Position numbers and translations under genes: made by a program
Notes under the pieces: generated by a model
The model's input: the letters and a program-made list of their open reading frames with translations, nothing else
Databases searched by the model: none
Told to the model about the DNA's origin: nothing
In this document: positions 34,600 through 47,856 of the stretch, piece by piece
Layout: each line of letters begins with the position of its first letter
How positions within the stretch are numbered: the stretch's first letter is position 1
Origin: Unio delphinus
Taxonomy: Eukaryota; Mollusca; Bivalvia; Unionida; Unionidae
Direction: 5' to 3'
Assembly: GCA_029339505.1 (NCBI GenBank)
Contig: JAQISU010000233.1
Span: forward strand, 3,334,001-3,398,000
Length of the DNA stretch: 64,000 bases

Positions 34600-35165
34600 C
34601 AGATAGCAATGTTCAGAACAATACTGAAAAACATGTTATCTTGACCCCAAGCTCAAAGGTTGAACAAGTATGTCATAAAACAAATGATCTTTGGGTAAAA
34701 AACATGATTAATGCAAAGTTCCATCAAGAGGTCATGGAAATCCAAAGGTAAAAAAGACTTGAAGCAAATCCTGAGCATACATTTCCTACATCACTGACCT
34801 TAACTCCAAGGTCATAGAGGTAAGCAAGTGTGTCACTGAATCAATTGACAATAAAGAATTGCGCCAAGCATGATGAGAATCCATGATGATGTTTTGAGAA
34901 TATAAGCACATGAAAAATACAAACCACAACTTTAATGAAATATTATATGCCTGTAACTTTGACCCCAAGGTGAAAGGTACAAATTGTTGTAGAATTATTT
35001 CTATTAGCTTCGTTATGATTGATTCCATGCATGATGAGAGTCTAACAAGTAGTTTAAGAAAACTATGCAAATGTATTTTATATACAATATTGATGATCAT
35101 GCCCACAAAGTGACTGCATGTCTCACTTCCCACCAAAGTAGACCTCATAAAACTGACAATATTTA
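34600..35165. repeat. Degenerate TGACC...CCAAGGTCA repeat
   Basis: CTTGACCCCAAGCTCAAAGG, CTGACCTTAACTCCAAGGTC and CTTTGACCCCAAGGTGAAAG recur at about 34641, 34796 and 34957, each followed by a CATGATGAGAATCC-like segment. Old, roughly 160-bp units. Confidence 0.55.
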
Positions 35166-35879
35166 AATAGGATAAAAATAAACTCCACATTATATCCTCA
35201 ATTCAATTCAAATTGTATAAATTATGAAAGCTCAGTGTTCTCCTCTCATCTACTTAACTACATGTGGGTCAAATGTATTCACTTTAATAGTTGCCATTGG
35301 CATATCATTCGACTTGTATGTCTGGCATATCATCTGTACATGTACTTAATGTTGTACTGCAGAAAGCCGGCTAATCATAGCCTGCCAGGGAGGGGGTCAG
35401 GTTCTGCCAGACAAAAATCAATATCCGGCACTGTTTAAACTGGAGAACCAAGAATAACAAATCCATGTAACCTATTTTTCCCCAAGACCATAATGAATAT
35501 GATAATTAGGTCACATATGGGTCAAAAGTCAATTTGCATCGCCATGGAAATGTCTGAGAGTATAAGGTGAACTATGAAGCATGCTGATATCTCTAAATTT
35601 GAAACTTTTTTAAGATGCAAATGCAAATAAATTTTGGAGAAGGAAAAAAAACACAGTGAAGACACTGTTGAGATAATCCAGAAATTTATAAAATGATGGT
35701 AAAGTTAACCAAGTACAAGCCAGAGTAACACTTTTGCCAGAAAAATAATTTTTAGCTAGAGTCCCTCAGAGAGAATGGCACTTTACTGCCAGAAAACAAT
35801 ATCCAAAAATTCAAAATAAGACCATTCATATTGAACTGACAAAAGTGCTAAAACCATCTCTGATAATCTTAAGTGATAA
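35166..35879. other. Single-copy sequence, nothing recognised
   Basis: No array or coding motif found. Confidence 0.4.
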
Positions 35880-36460
35880 TATTTTCAAATTATCCAATGT
35901 AACAGCCATACTGAATACCGTAAGATTGACATCTTGATTTAGGACCAACTAGATAACATTGATTGACTTTTATTGAAACCCCATGTTGATATAACCATCC
36001 ATTCAGAAGATTTAATGACACAATTTTAAATATGTTCATTGAGCAAGTCATATTTAAGGTGAGATTAGCAGACATTTCTTTCTGCACCAACAGGATTTCC
36101 CTAGTTTCTCTTCCAGCAGCAATAATACACTAATATAGCTTTCCATTCAAGAGAAGCTGCAATAACATGAGTTTAAAGATGGATGACAAAGCGGCCATAC
36201 TGGATGTCAAATCAACTAGACATCTTAAGAAGACTTCTGATGAAAAAGTTGTGTTAATGTGAAGATCCATTTCAGAATAGAAGTAATTTTCAAGATTTTC
36301 ACGATGGCTGCCATGGTAACCATATTATATGTCAGACTGGAACAATTTTCATTTTGGATTAAGTAGACATCATAAAAAAAAAATCTGTAGTGAAAACCTT
36401 ATGATGATACAAACACACATTCAGAAGGCATAGCGATAACATGATTTACAGTCTCTCACA
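35880..36460. repeat. Degenerate CAAGATGGC / CCATACTG repeat
   Basis: GCCATACTGAATACCGTAAG, GCGGCCATACTGGATGTCAA and GGCTGCCATGGTAACCATAT mark three decayed units, each followed by ACTAGAcATC and CATGTTGATATAACCATCCA-like pieces. Related blocks are at 25.2 kb and 38.6-39.3 kb. Confidence 0.55.
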
Positions 36461-36769
36461 ACTACAAAAGCTGGAGAAATAATTTAACAGCTATTACCAT
36501 AACATTCACAGCTGCAAAATTAATTAGTTAATTACTAAACAGACCTCATCTACTTGTAATCATTAATCAAAATCTTCTCCAATTATCACAAGAAAATTTT
36601 AAAATTACATGTAATTGTAATTGTAACAATTATAGTCAAAAATAGCCTGTGATCAGCATTATAATTATAATTACAAACTAGACTGCAAGCACATCCTAGA
36701 CTTTTAAGGTTGTTGAAAACTGAATACAAAAACATTATTTTGATAAATGAATGGTTTGGGCTTTTTATT
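36461..36769. other. AT-rich sequence, nothing recognised
   Basis: No signal other than repeated TAATTATAATTACA-like AT-rich words. Confidence 0.4.
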
Positions 36770-36781
36770 TAAAATGTCTAT

Positions 36782-37018
36782 TGTTGTAGTAGGGTTTAAC
36801 ACCATTTTTCAGTACAATATAGGCTATACATGGCGGCCAGTATTAATGGTGGAGGAAGAACCCGGGAAAACCCAAGAGAACCACCAAACCACAAGATGCT
36901 ATGGGCAAGCTTTCTCACACCCACATTGGCCAAATCCGAGACTTGAACCCATGCAGGCAGGTGAGATAAGTGATCCGTAACGGTGAACATCATAGACCAC
37001 TCGGCCACTCATGGCCTC
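36782..37018 (-). mobile_element. tRNA-derived SINE family A with 12-bp target duplication
   Basis: On the minus strand: GAGGCCATGAGTGGCCGAGT (head with box A), ATGGGTTCAAGTCTCGG (box B, 36937-36953), a middle with TGGTTCTCTTGGG and CCCGGGTTCTTCCTCC, then GCCGCCATGTATAGCC and a 3' end GTGTTAAACCC. The perfect direct repeat TAAAATGTCTAT flanks it at 36770-36781 and 37019-37030, as expected for target-primed reverse transcription by a LINE enzyme. Confidence 0.88.
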
Positions 37019-37030
37019 TAAAATGTCTAT

Positions 37031-38544
37031 GAATATTGAATTATAATGTGACTCATTTGTCTTGTTCTACATGACAGTCATGTTCAAGATGGCCACTAAA
37101 ACTGAAACCTTTTTTTGGGATTGTGCTTTGCATGATTGTTTTCTCTGTTAACCTTACATTGCCAGTATCATGCAATATTCTACGATATTGTCCTTGCACG
37201 CACTTCATATTGAACTCACTTGAATAAAGGAACTTTCTATTTGTTAACAAACAATGATGCAGACACCAGCACTTCTGACTTTTTGAGTGTCTGTGGATGA
37301 AGTAAACTAACTGTTTGAGCCATCTGAAAGCAGAGATGCCAATATTGACAATGTGGATGAATTCAAAGACTAAAAAAATAATCCTTCAATGCTGCAGGCG
37401 ACTGACTGTGATATCATAAATGTGCAGCAATGGCGATATGATAACTACTTTGTAGTAGACACTTTATGTGTTGGTTAATTACATTTATTTCTGAATGAAC
37501 CAAAGCAGATATTTCATCAACTGCCACATAGCAGCTGTTTTGCCACATTTTGTGTTAACTTTTTTGATACAACATTTAGGTTTTAGGTGGGTGATTGATA
37601 CCAGATTTCATAAAATGGCTGGGTTCCAACAAATAACATGCCAGTGACAAGGCATAAACTGTCTTCTTTAGCTGGTAATAAGAATGGCAAAAAATATACT
37701 TAGTTTTATATCCTGAATTTTCTCAAGATGTATTTTCTTAGTCTGCAAATCCAAATTACATGAGCCATGTCATGGGTTCTCAAGCTTGATTACACATTTC
37801 AAAATTGTACAGTAATTTCGACTATATTCCAAGTGCAACTACTTTGTCCTTACTGCACTCAAAATGAAATAAACATTAAATTCCAGTCTTTTTGATAATT
37901 GCAACTGAAAGATTTCATATTTTCCCCACATTGTGATTTCAAACATTCAATGACAGAACAGAAACACGCTTGCAGATGTCAACACACTGCTCCATTGCCG
38001 CTGAATTTTTTATGTGCTTCATGTAAAATTGGTATAGATATTTCCAGTCCATGATCACAAAATTTAATAGAATTGACAAAATTACCAAATTCTATTCATT
38101 TCAGATCAAATGGAAAAGTTATTGCAATGCACATAAATTCAAAGTATGGCTCCAAATTTCATATTTAAGTAGAACAAAATGCCATTTTGTTTTGAACGTT
38201 ATGTCCAGTGCACAACTAAATTCAAACTCATCTGGGCAGAGTTACATTCGCATTAATAATGTTGTGTCATGATGAATCTACAGTTGTGTATTTAGTTTGG
38301 AATACGGCATACAATCAGTTACTTTCTTTCTTGCAGTGTAGTTTTGTTTAAATAATTAAGCCTTAGGAAGAATAAGAAAATGAACATATAATAAAATGGT
38401 TAATGCATCTGTATGGTAAAATATGAAGGTTGTGCAGTATTTCCATCCCAAAAACTCATTCATATTTGCATTAACCTATAATACTGCATGTGCTAGCAAT
38501 AAATATAACACAACTTGACATGTTACAAGTTTTGAGTTCATGAT
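37031..38544. other. Single-copy sequence, nothing recognised
   Basis: Short frames at 37053-37250 (minus) and 38051-38272 (plus) have no recognisable motif. Confidence 0.4.
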
Positions 38545-38642
38545 ATGCCATATATACTTATGCTTATTGAATCAAGTCAAGCTGCTAATAACATCAACAG
38601 ACCCAGATCTGCCAGTACATTATACAATCTGTTCAGGATTGT
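38545..38642. mobile_element. Palindromic MITE-like element, left half
   Basis: CATATATACTTATGCTTATT, AATCAAGTCAAGCTGC, ACAGACCCAGATCTGCCAGT and ACATTATACAATCTG. It breaks directly into the CAAGATGGC repeat. Confidence 0.6.
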
Positions 38643-39335
38643 AGCCATTTACAAATTTTCAAGATGGCAATCAAAGCAGCCATTTTGTTTATATCAACAT
38701 CCTCACAATACATGTATACATTAAAAGAAAGAAGTTGTGTTTTTTTATAAAAACAATGTTAATATGGTAATCCATTTGAAAAAGGTAGCTGTTACAAGAT
38801 TTCTGAAATTCTGGGAAGTCACACTGGCATCATTTGTATTTAGTACAGTTTACATATAGTGGAAGTGATTCAGTGAAAACTCCCATGTTAATATAATCAT
38901 CCCTTTAAGAGGAGTCATGACAACAAGATTTTCAAGATGGCCACCAATTATCTGCCCCCTTTTTTTTGGACAAACTAGACATCATAATTTAATCCTTTAG
39001 TGAAAACTTAATATTTATATAAAAATGAACAACTAAGGACAGCAATGTTTCCAGGATCACCCTCATAACCGCAATATTAGATGTCTGAGTGGCAGTGAAA
39101 GACCAACTAGTTGAACATGAAAGCATTTTTACTGTTTACATATATGACCAACTAAACATTAAACACAGTCTTTTGGCAAAAACTCCATGTTGATTTGGCC
39201 ATCTCTTCTGGTAAAAAATTGATTTCAATATTATCATCTGTCCAGGAAGAAAAGCTACAACAAGATTCTCATGATGATGTGCAAGGGCATAGTTCAAGGT
39301 CAAAAAATGGCAAGAACTTCATCAAACTGTACTGC
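38643..39335. repeat. Degenerate CAAGATGGC repeat
   Basis: TTTTCAAGATGGCAATCAAA, GTTACAAGATTTCTGAAATT, TTTTCAAGATGGCCACCAAT and ACTAGACATCATAATTTAAT, spaced roughly 200-270 bp, are decayed copies of the family at 35.9 kb. Confidence 0.55.
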
Positions 39336-39364
39336 AAATTCATAAATAAACTTGGCCAACTGAC

Positions 39365-39515
39365 TGCAGACTGCATACACCCAGTACTGCTGTAACATAA
39401 TGCACTAACATATCTTGGTTTAATGTTTAGGAATAGAACCAACACCACAGACCTTGATCATCACTGTCAGCTGACTAGTGTCTATGTTGTTTGACTAAAC
39501 TTATAAAGCGAGTAG
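39365..39515. mobile_element. Palindromic MITE-like element, decayed
   Basis: CTGCATACACCCAGTACTGC, TAACATAATGCACTAACATA, the linker GGAATAGAACCAACACC, CACAGACCTTGATCATCAC and TGTCTATGTTGTTTGACTAA. Confidence 0.5.
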
Positions 39516-41085
39516 AGACCGAACTCTTCTTGATGTGATGTCCGATACCAATTTGGTCTCAGTTGGTTCAATCCACTAAAAATTACAACACAGAGATAAA
39601 ATTAATCCCAGTTGACATGACAAAATTACACACAACTTCCACAGACATCACTCAGGAAGCACGCAAGAAAAAATACTGATGAACAAACCAGATTCAACAT
39701 TATTTAGACTTCATAAGAAACTTTAGTATGCATCCTGCGTATGATACAACTGATCAGATACAATTTATGGGACAGACCATTTCATTTTCAAAAATCTGCT
39801 GCCTCAGAAAAGCTTGAAAAAATGTCCTCTTGCTATGATATATGGAAAAAATACCTGATTCTATTCATTTTTTTGTGTCCAAATAAGGAATTGTTTTGTG
39901 ATAAAAACAATAATCCTAGTCAGAAAGAAAACCCCGTACCCTCCTTCAGCAAGGTAAATAGTCGTTTCCAGTCTCCACACATCAGACTGGAGTTCCTGAG
40001 TAGATGTTTACTAGTATCCAATTGATACCAACTTCTAATGATGTCATCATTTCAATTTAGATGGATCAATGAGTCAGCATTGTAAGATGAGTCAATTAGA
40101 AAGGACTTTGGTTGGAAGCAATCATGTTACCTGAACATTCTGATGCTGTATTGATTCTGGAACAAGATGATTCCCCATTTACATACTATTTATATACCAT
40201 ATTTATCATATATACTAAGACAAGTAACAAGGCTTATTCTAGAACTCAGAAGTGGGGGTGGGGGTAGAAGGGAGAAATTCACACAAAAAATGCGTGAAAT
40301 AAAGAGAATAATATTCTAAAGACAGGTGGGATTTAACGAGACAAAGTGGTCAGGGCATGAAATTGTTAATGATTTGTGTGCATTTGATTAATTATTCAGC
40401 ACAATTTATGTGAAATTAGCCTTGAATCCCATGATTGCATGCCATTACAACAGACCATGTATATGTTTTGAGCCACTCTAAAATATTTATAAAACTATTT
40501 ATGCATTTTAAGTTTTCCATGACACTTTTTGGAAAACATGTCGAATGAACTTTTGGTATGAAATTTATTTCATTAGTAAAACTAGTTAATTACAGTATTC
40601 CTTTTATGACTAAATTATTTAATCAGGGTAACTAGACAATGCTTGGTATTTACCGACAATCTGACAAAATTTTTGTTTCAACTTTAGCACCAAAATAATA
40701 CATTACAAACTGACACCACTTGGCTAATAAAGTTATAAACAATTTAAAAAACTCATTATTTTAATTTAAAAGCTCTTTGTGAATGTTTAACAGGTTGATT
40801 CTGTTCCTTTTCAACCAAAGTCCTTTCTAATCGACCATAAAATCAGCTAGCATCTACAAGATTTGTCTTTGTTTTAATATGATTCAGGTATATAACTTTC
40901 GCTGCTATACTGAGATGCGGTCAAAATAACAAAACCAAACTTATTTTGCCCCCAGTCAGCACCAATATTTTCTGATTTAATCTACTGTAGCAAAAGCTTA
41001 TGCTTCACTCCTCATTAATTACTAATATCATTAGGACACTGCACATACGGTACGCTGATTTTTATCTATATTTCATTGCACTATA
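39516..41085. other. Single-copy sequence, nothing recognised
   Basis: A 94-codon plus-strand frame at 39741-40025 has no recognised motif and no splice support. Confidence 0.4.
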
Positions 41086-41087
41086 AC

Positions 41088-41272
41088 CGTATATACTCAC
41101 TTGCAAGTTGAGTCGAGTCCATCTGTAAACAGATCCAGATTTGTCATCACATAATGATATGTGCAATTCATCAGGAGTAAACAGTCAAACAGGATACGGT
41201 AGACCCTAATATGCGGGCTCATTTTTGGGTCTATGTTGTTCGCAGTTTGACTCAACTTTTAAGAAAGTGTAT
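41088..41272. mobile_element. Palindromic MITE-like element
   Basis: GTATATACTCACTTGCAAGT begins the copy, the typical left terminus. TCCATCTGTAAACAGATCCA and ATCACATAATGATATGTGC follow, then GTAGACCCTAATATGCGG / TTTTGGGTCTATGTTGTTCG and the right end CAGTTTGACTCAACTTTTAA, the inverted counterpart of the left end. Confidence 0.65.
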
Positions 41273-42402
41273 AAAGTAATTATCTGTTCATTTTCTTTAA
41301 TTACTTGCGTCAGTCAGATCATTGATATACAGATATTTATAAATCAGGAGTTTCTTGGTCAATCCTTTTTATCTAATAATAATAACAATAATAATAATGA
41401 CTTTGTACAACATCTAATCTTTAGAAGCTCTAAGCACTTTACAACATCTATATTGATATGACTACAAAAAAAAAAACAAGCACCATGAAATTAGAAAACA
41501 TAAAAATAGAATTAAAATGCTGAAAATATTTAAGGTAGGAAACATTATTAGGTCTTTAAGTTTGTTCTTGACAGTCAAAAGAGATGAGTTTTAAGAGCAC
41601 TCTTGAAAGGAATCACTGTCTTTGTGTCTTATCATACATTTTACATGCTTTTTGCAAATCATTCTTTCTGCCAGTTATAGCCATTCAACTGAAAGTAATA
41701 TCCGATTATTTAAGCCTAAATGTAATTGTATTTCATCATCTTGAAAGAAAAAAATTGTTGAGGAAATGGAAAACTGCATTTTATTCAGCACTACATTAGG
41801 CAAAGCTATACATCAATAAAAATGGAAATTCAAGAATTTTAAGGATATTGAATACTTTAAGCAGCAAAATAAATGTTTTTATAAACATAAACTTTGAACA
41901 CTAAACTAATCTTTAATCACAAAATAGACTAGTATTTTGAAATAATTAATTTTCAGTAACCATTTCTTTTCAGCAATGATGTCTCCTGAGGCAAGAGTAA
42001 AAAGTAAAGTTCCTGCAGATTTTTTTTAATTTCCTACTATGTGTCACTGGATTTGTTTGTACAAAAGCAAGCAGAAAAACACAACAAGCCAAAGAAAGAA
42101 AACACATTGATGACATTTTAATCAAATGATTTAGAATTATTTCTTGTAGAGGCTGGGGTGGTACTTTGTCAGTTCTCATTCAAATTCTGAACAACCTTCC
42201 CTTGTCAACTATGTTTAGATAAAGTTTTGGGACAAAGAACAAAAAAATTATTTATTCCTGTCCCAAAATATACAGATAATGTGGTACCCAAAATCAGCGA
42301 GATGACTACCATATAACCTGCATGAGCAGTACCTGCATCTAAGGACCATACAGACCATCAACTCATCAACAATACTTCTGCTGTCTCCAGGGTAGTCTTC
42401 AA
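41273..42402. other. AT-rich sequence, nothing recognised
   Basis: A short (AAT)n run lies at 41375-41399. Short frames without motifs. Confidence 0.4.
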
Positions 42403-42757
42403 ACACAGGTTTTACTTTGTAAAGGTGTGTATATGTTGTAATATGACTGCCATAAATGGTACTTTATATGCAATACTTAATAGTCCTCTATACACAGGTT
42501 TTACTTTGTAAAGGTGTGTACAGGTTGTAATATGACTGCCTTAAATGGTACTTTATATGCAATACTTAATAGTCCTCTATACACAGGTTTTACTTTGTAA
42601 AGGTGTGTACATATTGTAATATGATTGCCATAAATGGTACTTTATATGCAATACTTAATAGTCCTCTATACACGGGTTTTACTTTGTAAAGGTGTGTACA
42701 TATTGTAATATGATTGCCATAAATGGTACTTATATGCAATACTTAATAGTCCTCTAT
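42403..42757. repeat. 89-bp minisatellite, 4 copies
   Basis: ACACAGGTTTTACTTTGTAA starts at 42403, 42492 and 42581, and as ACACGGGT at 42670, exactly 89 bp apart. Each continues with GTAATATGACTGCCATAAAT and ATGCAATACTTAATAGTCCT. Confidence 0.96.
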
Positions 42758-42960
42758 GTAGAAAACTAGCAAATTTGTGCAGAAACCATTTTTCTTCATT
42801 TGGAGTAACCTTGACCGTTAACCTTTCAGCCACCAACTCAATAGGCTCCTTGAAAGCCATTTATAAAATTTGGGCCAGGTCTGTGATGTAAAACTAATGT
42901 TGGTGCATAGAAACCAGTTTTCTGCATTGAGTTGCAGTTCTTCATCTTTTGAGCTACTGC
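42758..42960. repeat. Single decayed GAAACCATTTTTCTTC repeat unit
   Basis: GCAGAAACCATTTTTCTTCA, CCTTGACCGTTAACCTTTC and AGGTCTGTGATGTAAAACTA match pieces of the 51.6-52.2 kb repeat. Confidence 0.55.
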
Positions 42961-42989
42961 AGTTTTTGAGTCTAATTTGTTTCAGTTTC

Positions 42990-43415
42990 TTGACCTAACT
43001 AGTTAGTTTCTCAGCCTACCTAGTATCTCAGCCTAACTAGTTACAGTTTCACAGCCTAACTAGTTAGTTTCACAGCCTAACTAGTTACAGTTTAACAGCC
43101 TAACTAGTTACAGTTTCACAGCCTAACTAGTTACAGTTTCTCAGCCTAACTAGTTAGTTTCACAGCCTAACTAGTTACAGTTTCACAGCCTAACTAGTTA
43201 CAGTTTCACAGCCTAACTAGTTAGTTCTCAGCCTAACTAGTTACAGTTTCACAGCCTAACTAGTTACAGTTTAACAGCCTAACTAGTTACATTTTCACAG
43301 CCTAACTAGTTACAGTTTCACAGCCTAACTAATTAGTTTCACAGCCTAACTAGTTACAGCTTCACAGCCTAACTAGTTACAGTTTCACAGCCTAACTAGT
43401 TACAGTTTCTTGGCA
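42990..43415. repeat. 21/23-bp minisatellite, about 19 copies
   Basis: Unit CAGCCTAACTAGTTACAGTT plus TCA; variants lack CA (TAGTTAGTTT) or have TTAACAG for TTCACAG. Confidence 0.96.
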
Positions 43416-44650
43416 TAACTACAAAGTGCTTTGGCACTAAATACTGTATTTTCACTATTTTGTTTGGTGAATTACCAATTTGCATGGATTCAGTGGTTAC
43501 TCCAAACCATAAAATTAAAGACCCAATATAAAGTGATCAACATGTGACCAACCCAACACAAAAAAACCCTTTGTTTTCAGATACACTTATTTCTGACAAA
43601 ACCACTGGTGTAAATAAACATGGTGTCATTCAAATCTTCCTATACACACAACAGTTTGGTCACCAAAATAATCACCATTCTGCTAAAATTATACAAGGTC
43701 ATTGTTCTCAAGGTCACACATACTTAGCACCAATATCTGACCCATTTTATCTTGAGCTGCTTTCCACCACTAAACAAGAAAATAAGGCTGCCAGAGTTGA
43801 TTGCAGTGAGCAAGATCAGCTGGTCATTTACTTTGTTCACATATGGAATGATGATACTATCCACACAACACAGTCCTCTAAATGTACCAATAGTGTCACT
43901 TTATGGACAGTTGTTTAAGCAAAAACTATATAAATATCTGTCACTTACTACTCAATTTGGTATTATTTGGCTGCATCAGCTTCATTTGATATCGAGCACA
44001 TGGCTGAAAGCATAACATTAAGAGTTGATCTTGACAGGTGTTTGATTTCTGCTCATACCAGCAGTAGTACAGTTCGAAGGACTAATGTACAGTTTGTTGT
44101 CTGCATATTTTGTTCTTTTGTATTCTTTATTCTGGACATATGTAGACACTAATCCATGAAATTAAAATACAAAAAAATATCCAAATTTTAACAGGACAAA
44201 TCCATAAGTTTAAGCACACTCAAATTATTTTCTTCATAAAACCAAAAAAATTATACCTTGAAATACAGGAAACTACTGTAACAGAACTGTATTGAGTTGC
44301 AATAATAATTATTTTTAAAACAAAACTTACAAAGACTCTATTCTTTAAGATGAACAATTAAGGTAATGCATATAGGTCATGTAAAATGTGGCTATATGCT
44401 TACTTGCACTAATGAAAACCCCTAATGTGGTCTCTTTCTTGCTCAAAACAGGAAGTGCAATTGCTTAAATTGGCCTTACTGGAGAAGCACTTATGTGCTA
44501 AGAGTTAAAACCATCCATTTTCTCTGATGTCTGTCTAACTAAACTAATTTATTTAAATAATGAATGCCTGTTATCAAAAAAAAATATTTTAAAAATCCTA
44601 AACACTTTACATATTTAAGATTTTTAGATTGTGCAAGTGTTTTTTTTTTT
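43416..44650. other. Sequence with motif-free open frames
   Basis: A plus-strand frame of 124 codons (43544-43918), an overlapping 87-codon plus frame and a minus-strand frame of about 56 codons through 43735-43905 are all open in the same place. None matches a family I recognise, so none is annotated as a gene. Confidence 0.3.
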
Positions 44651-44654
44651 GTAA

Positions 44655-45830
44655 ATAGAAAGCCCAGCAAGTGTTAGAGAGGTGAGGTCATGAGCTGGAT
44701 AAATAGTCCTTAGGGGTATCTGAACACTAATTGAGCAGTACATGTATCATAAAAGTATTGGGCTAGAGAAATAGTCCTGGGGGTATCTGAACACTAATTG
44801 AGCAGTACATGTATTAAAAAAGTATTGGGCTAGAGAAATAGTCCTAGGGGTATCTGAACACTAATTGAGCAGTACATATATTAGAGAAGCCTTGGGCTAG
44901 AGAAATAGTCATTAGGGGTATCTGAACACTAATTGAGCAGTATTAGAGAAGTCTTGGGCTAAGGAAATAGTCTGTAGGGGTATCTGAACACTAATTGAGC
45001 AGTACATGTATTATAAAAGTATTGGGCTAGAGAAATAGTCCTAGGGGTATCTGAACACTAATTGAGCAGTACATATATTAGAGAAGCCTTGGGCTAGAGA
45101 AATAGTCTGTAGGGGTATCTGAACACTAATTGAGCAGTATTAGAGAAGTCTTGGGCTAAGGAAATAGTTTGTAGGGGTATCTGAACACTAATTGAGCAGT
45201 ATTAGAGAAGTCTTGGGCTAAGGAAATAGTCTGTAGGGGTATCTGAACACTAATTGAGCAGTACATGTATTAGAGAAGTCTTGGGCAGGAGAAATAATTC
45301 TTACGGGTATCTGAACACTAAATGATCAGTATTAGAGAAGTCTTGGGCTGGAGCCACAGTCTTTGATGGGTATCAGAAAAACAACAACAATTAACCAGTA
45401 TCAGGGAGGTCTTGGGCTATAGTCAAAGCCCTGTTGGGTATCACAAAACGGAGACAATTACAAAGTATTAGAGAATTCTTGGGCTAGAGCCACAGTCCTG
45501 TTGGGTATCACAAAACTGAGACAATTACAAAGTATTAGAGAGGTTTCTTGGCCAGAGCCACAGTCTTGTTATGTAGCACAAAACTGAGACAATTTACAAA
45601 GTATTACAGAGGTTTCTTGGCCAGAGCCATAGTCCTGGTGGATATTACTACACTAACCCATCAGTCAATGTTAAGTGGTCATGGGTAACAGTAACAGTCC
45701 TGCTGGCAATCGCTACACTGAACCAATCAGTCAGTGTTAGTCATGAGAGAGAGTAAAAATCCTACTAGCTACCACTACACTGAGCTAATCAGTCAGTCTT
45801 GGGTGAGGGTGGGGGTCATAACCTTAAGCC
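44655..45830. repeat. 67/61-bp minisatellite decaying to the right
   Basis: GGGGTATCTGAACACTAATT starts at 44713, 44780, 44847, 44915 and 44977. Each unit continues with GAGCAGTACATGTATTAGAG and CTTGGGCTAGAGAAATAGTC; a variant lacks ACATGT (about 61 bp). From 45300 rightwards the copies become progressively divergent (GGGTATCACAAAACTGAGAC forms), the usual old edge of an array. Confidence 0.93.
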
Positions 45831-45888
45831 ACATTCCTGTATCAATTACTTAATCAAGCACCTGTTGCTGTAATAGCTGGATAAAAAC

Positions 45889-46345
45889 TGTAATGTCTCC
45901 CTGTTAGTAAGAGGGGTAGTTAATTGGATTTAGCTACATTATCTAGGGAATGAACTCCCTCGATATTATGACCCAGTGTGAGTGAAAGATAAAATATCAA
46001 CAGAGAATTGGAAAGAAATAATGCAATAGGAGCCCCCTTAGACAAGAAAAAAAAAACACAAATTTAATCAAACAAATTATTAGTGGTAATTTCAATTCAA
46101 CTTAAACAATATAAACAGGATTTAATAACAGTGTCTAATTTGCTTTTATTTCATCATCATAACGAGTGGTGAAAAGAGCACAATGTCCATGAATGATTGC
46201 ATCACCTTCCTCTCAACCGTGTTCCAATGTTTCCTGATTCCTCGAGTCTTCCTTTTCTGACTGTCCTGTCCATCTTGGACTTCCTAGATTTTATTCTGTA
46301 CTCGTCACTTCCCCTTTTTGGATTTCACTCATCACTTCTCCCAGG
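45889..46345 (+). repeat. LTR-like dispersed repeat, copy 2
   Basis: Begins TGTAATGTCTCCCTGTTAGT and carries GGATTTAGCTACATTATCTA, TATTATGACCCAGTGTGAG, ATCATCATAACGAGTGGTGA, GTGTTCCAATGTTTCCT, CCTCGAGTCTTCC and CACTTCTCCCAG. It shares order and content with 13534-12985 (minus). The homology ends where the 50-bp array begins. Confidence 0.6.
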
Positions 46346-46835
46346 GTATATTCCCCATACAATTCTATTTAATGACATGGAAAATTACTGACAGGGTTAC
46401 TTTCCCCATTCAATTCTACAGAATGACTGAGACAATTACTGTCAGTGTACTTTCCCATTACAATTCTATATTATGACAGACAATTACTGACAGGGTACTT
46501 TCCCTATACAATTCTATATAATGACAGAGACAATTACTGACAGGGTACTTTCCCTATACAATTCTATATAATGACAGAGACAATTACTGACAGGGTACTT
46601 TCCCCATACAATTCTATATCATGATGTAGACAATTACTAACAGTGTACTTTCCCCATACAATTATATATCATGAATATGGACAATTACTGACAGGATACT
46701 TTCCCCATACAATTCTATATTATGATATGGACAATTACTGACATGGTACTTTCCCCATACAATTCTATATCATGATATGGACAATTACTGACGTGGTACT
46801 TTCCCCATACAATTCTATATCATGATACTACTTGG
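46346..46835. repeat. 50-bp minisatellite, locus 1
   Basis: Unit GACAATTACTGACAGGGTAC, TTTCCCCATACAATTCTATA, TTATGACAGA; about nine to ten copies. The same unit forms the array at 53435-54177. Confidence 0.95.
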
Positions 46836-46933
46836 GATAGATATTCACCACATAATAGTGAGAAAACAAAATGATTTTTTGTGTGACTTTGAATACACTG
46901 GACCCCTGCCTAGCCAAAAATATAAAAATTCCC

Positions 46934-46935
<2 letters not shown>

Positions 46936-46967
<32 letters not shown>
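46936..46967. repeat. (CA)n microsatellite
   Basis: Pure CA run of about 32 bp. Confidence 0.95.
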
Positions 46968-47682
<715 letters not shown>

Positions 47683-47683
47683 C

Positions 47684-47856
47684 AGTGGACAGCATACCAA
47701 ATTCGCAATCAAAGAAGTGCAGGTTTGAATTGTACAATTGGACCAACCTGTTCAGCTACCATGGTGTGTCCTTGGGCAAGGTATTTTACTCCAATTTCCT
47801 TGACACTAAATAACCTACTTGTGTTGCTGTGCTATAAAGCACCAAACTAAACCCTT
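47684..47856 (+). mobile_element. tRNA-derived SINE family B (CTTGGGCAAG core)
   Basis: GTGGACAGCATACCAAATTC and GCAGGTTTGAATTGTACAAT give a decayed head with a box B-like motif. The core GTGTCCTTGGGCAAGGTATT and the end GTGCTATAAAGCACCAAAC follow. The same core and end occur inverted at 57751-57927. A CTTGGGCAAG core is typical of V-type SINEs, which I recall from molluscs and fishes. Confidence 0.72.

Noticed and set aside
34600..35165. Overlapping plus and minus frames (67 and 134 codons)
   Set aside because: They lie in a decayed repeat and show no recognised motif.
43544..44152. Three overlapping plus-strand frames and one minus-strand frame
   Set aside because: All are open at once without splice sites or motifs, so none can be preferred.
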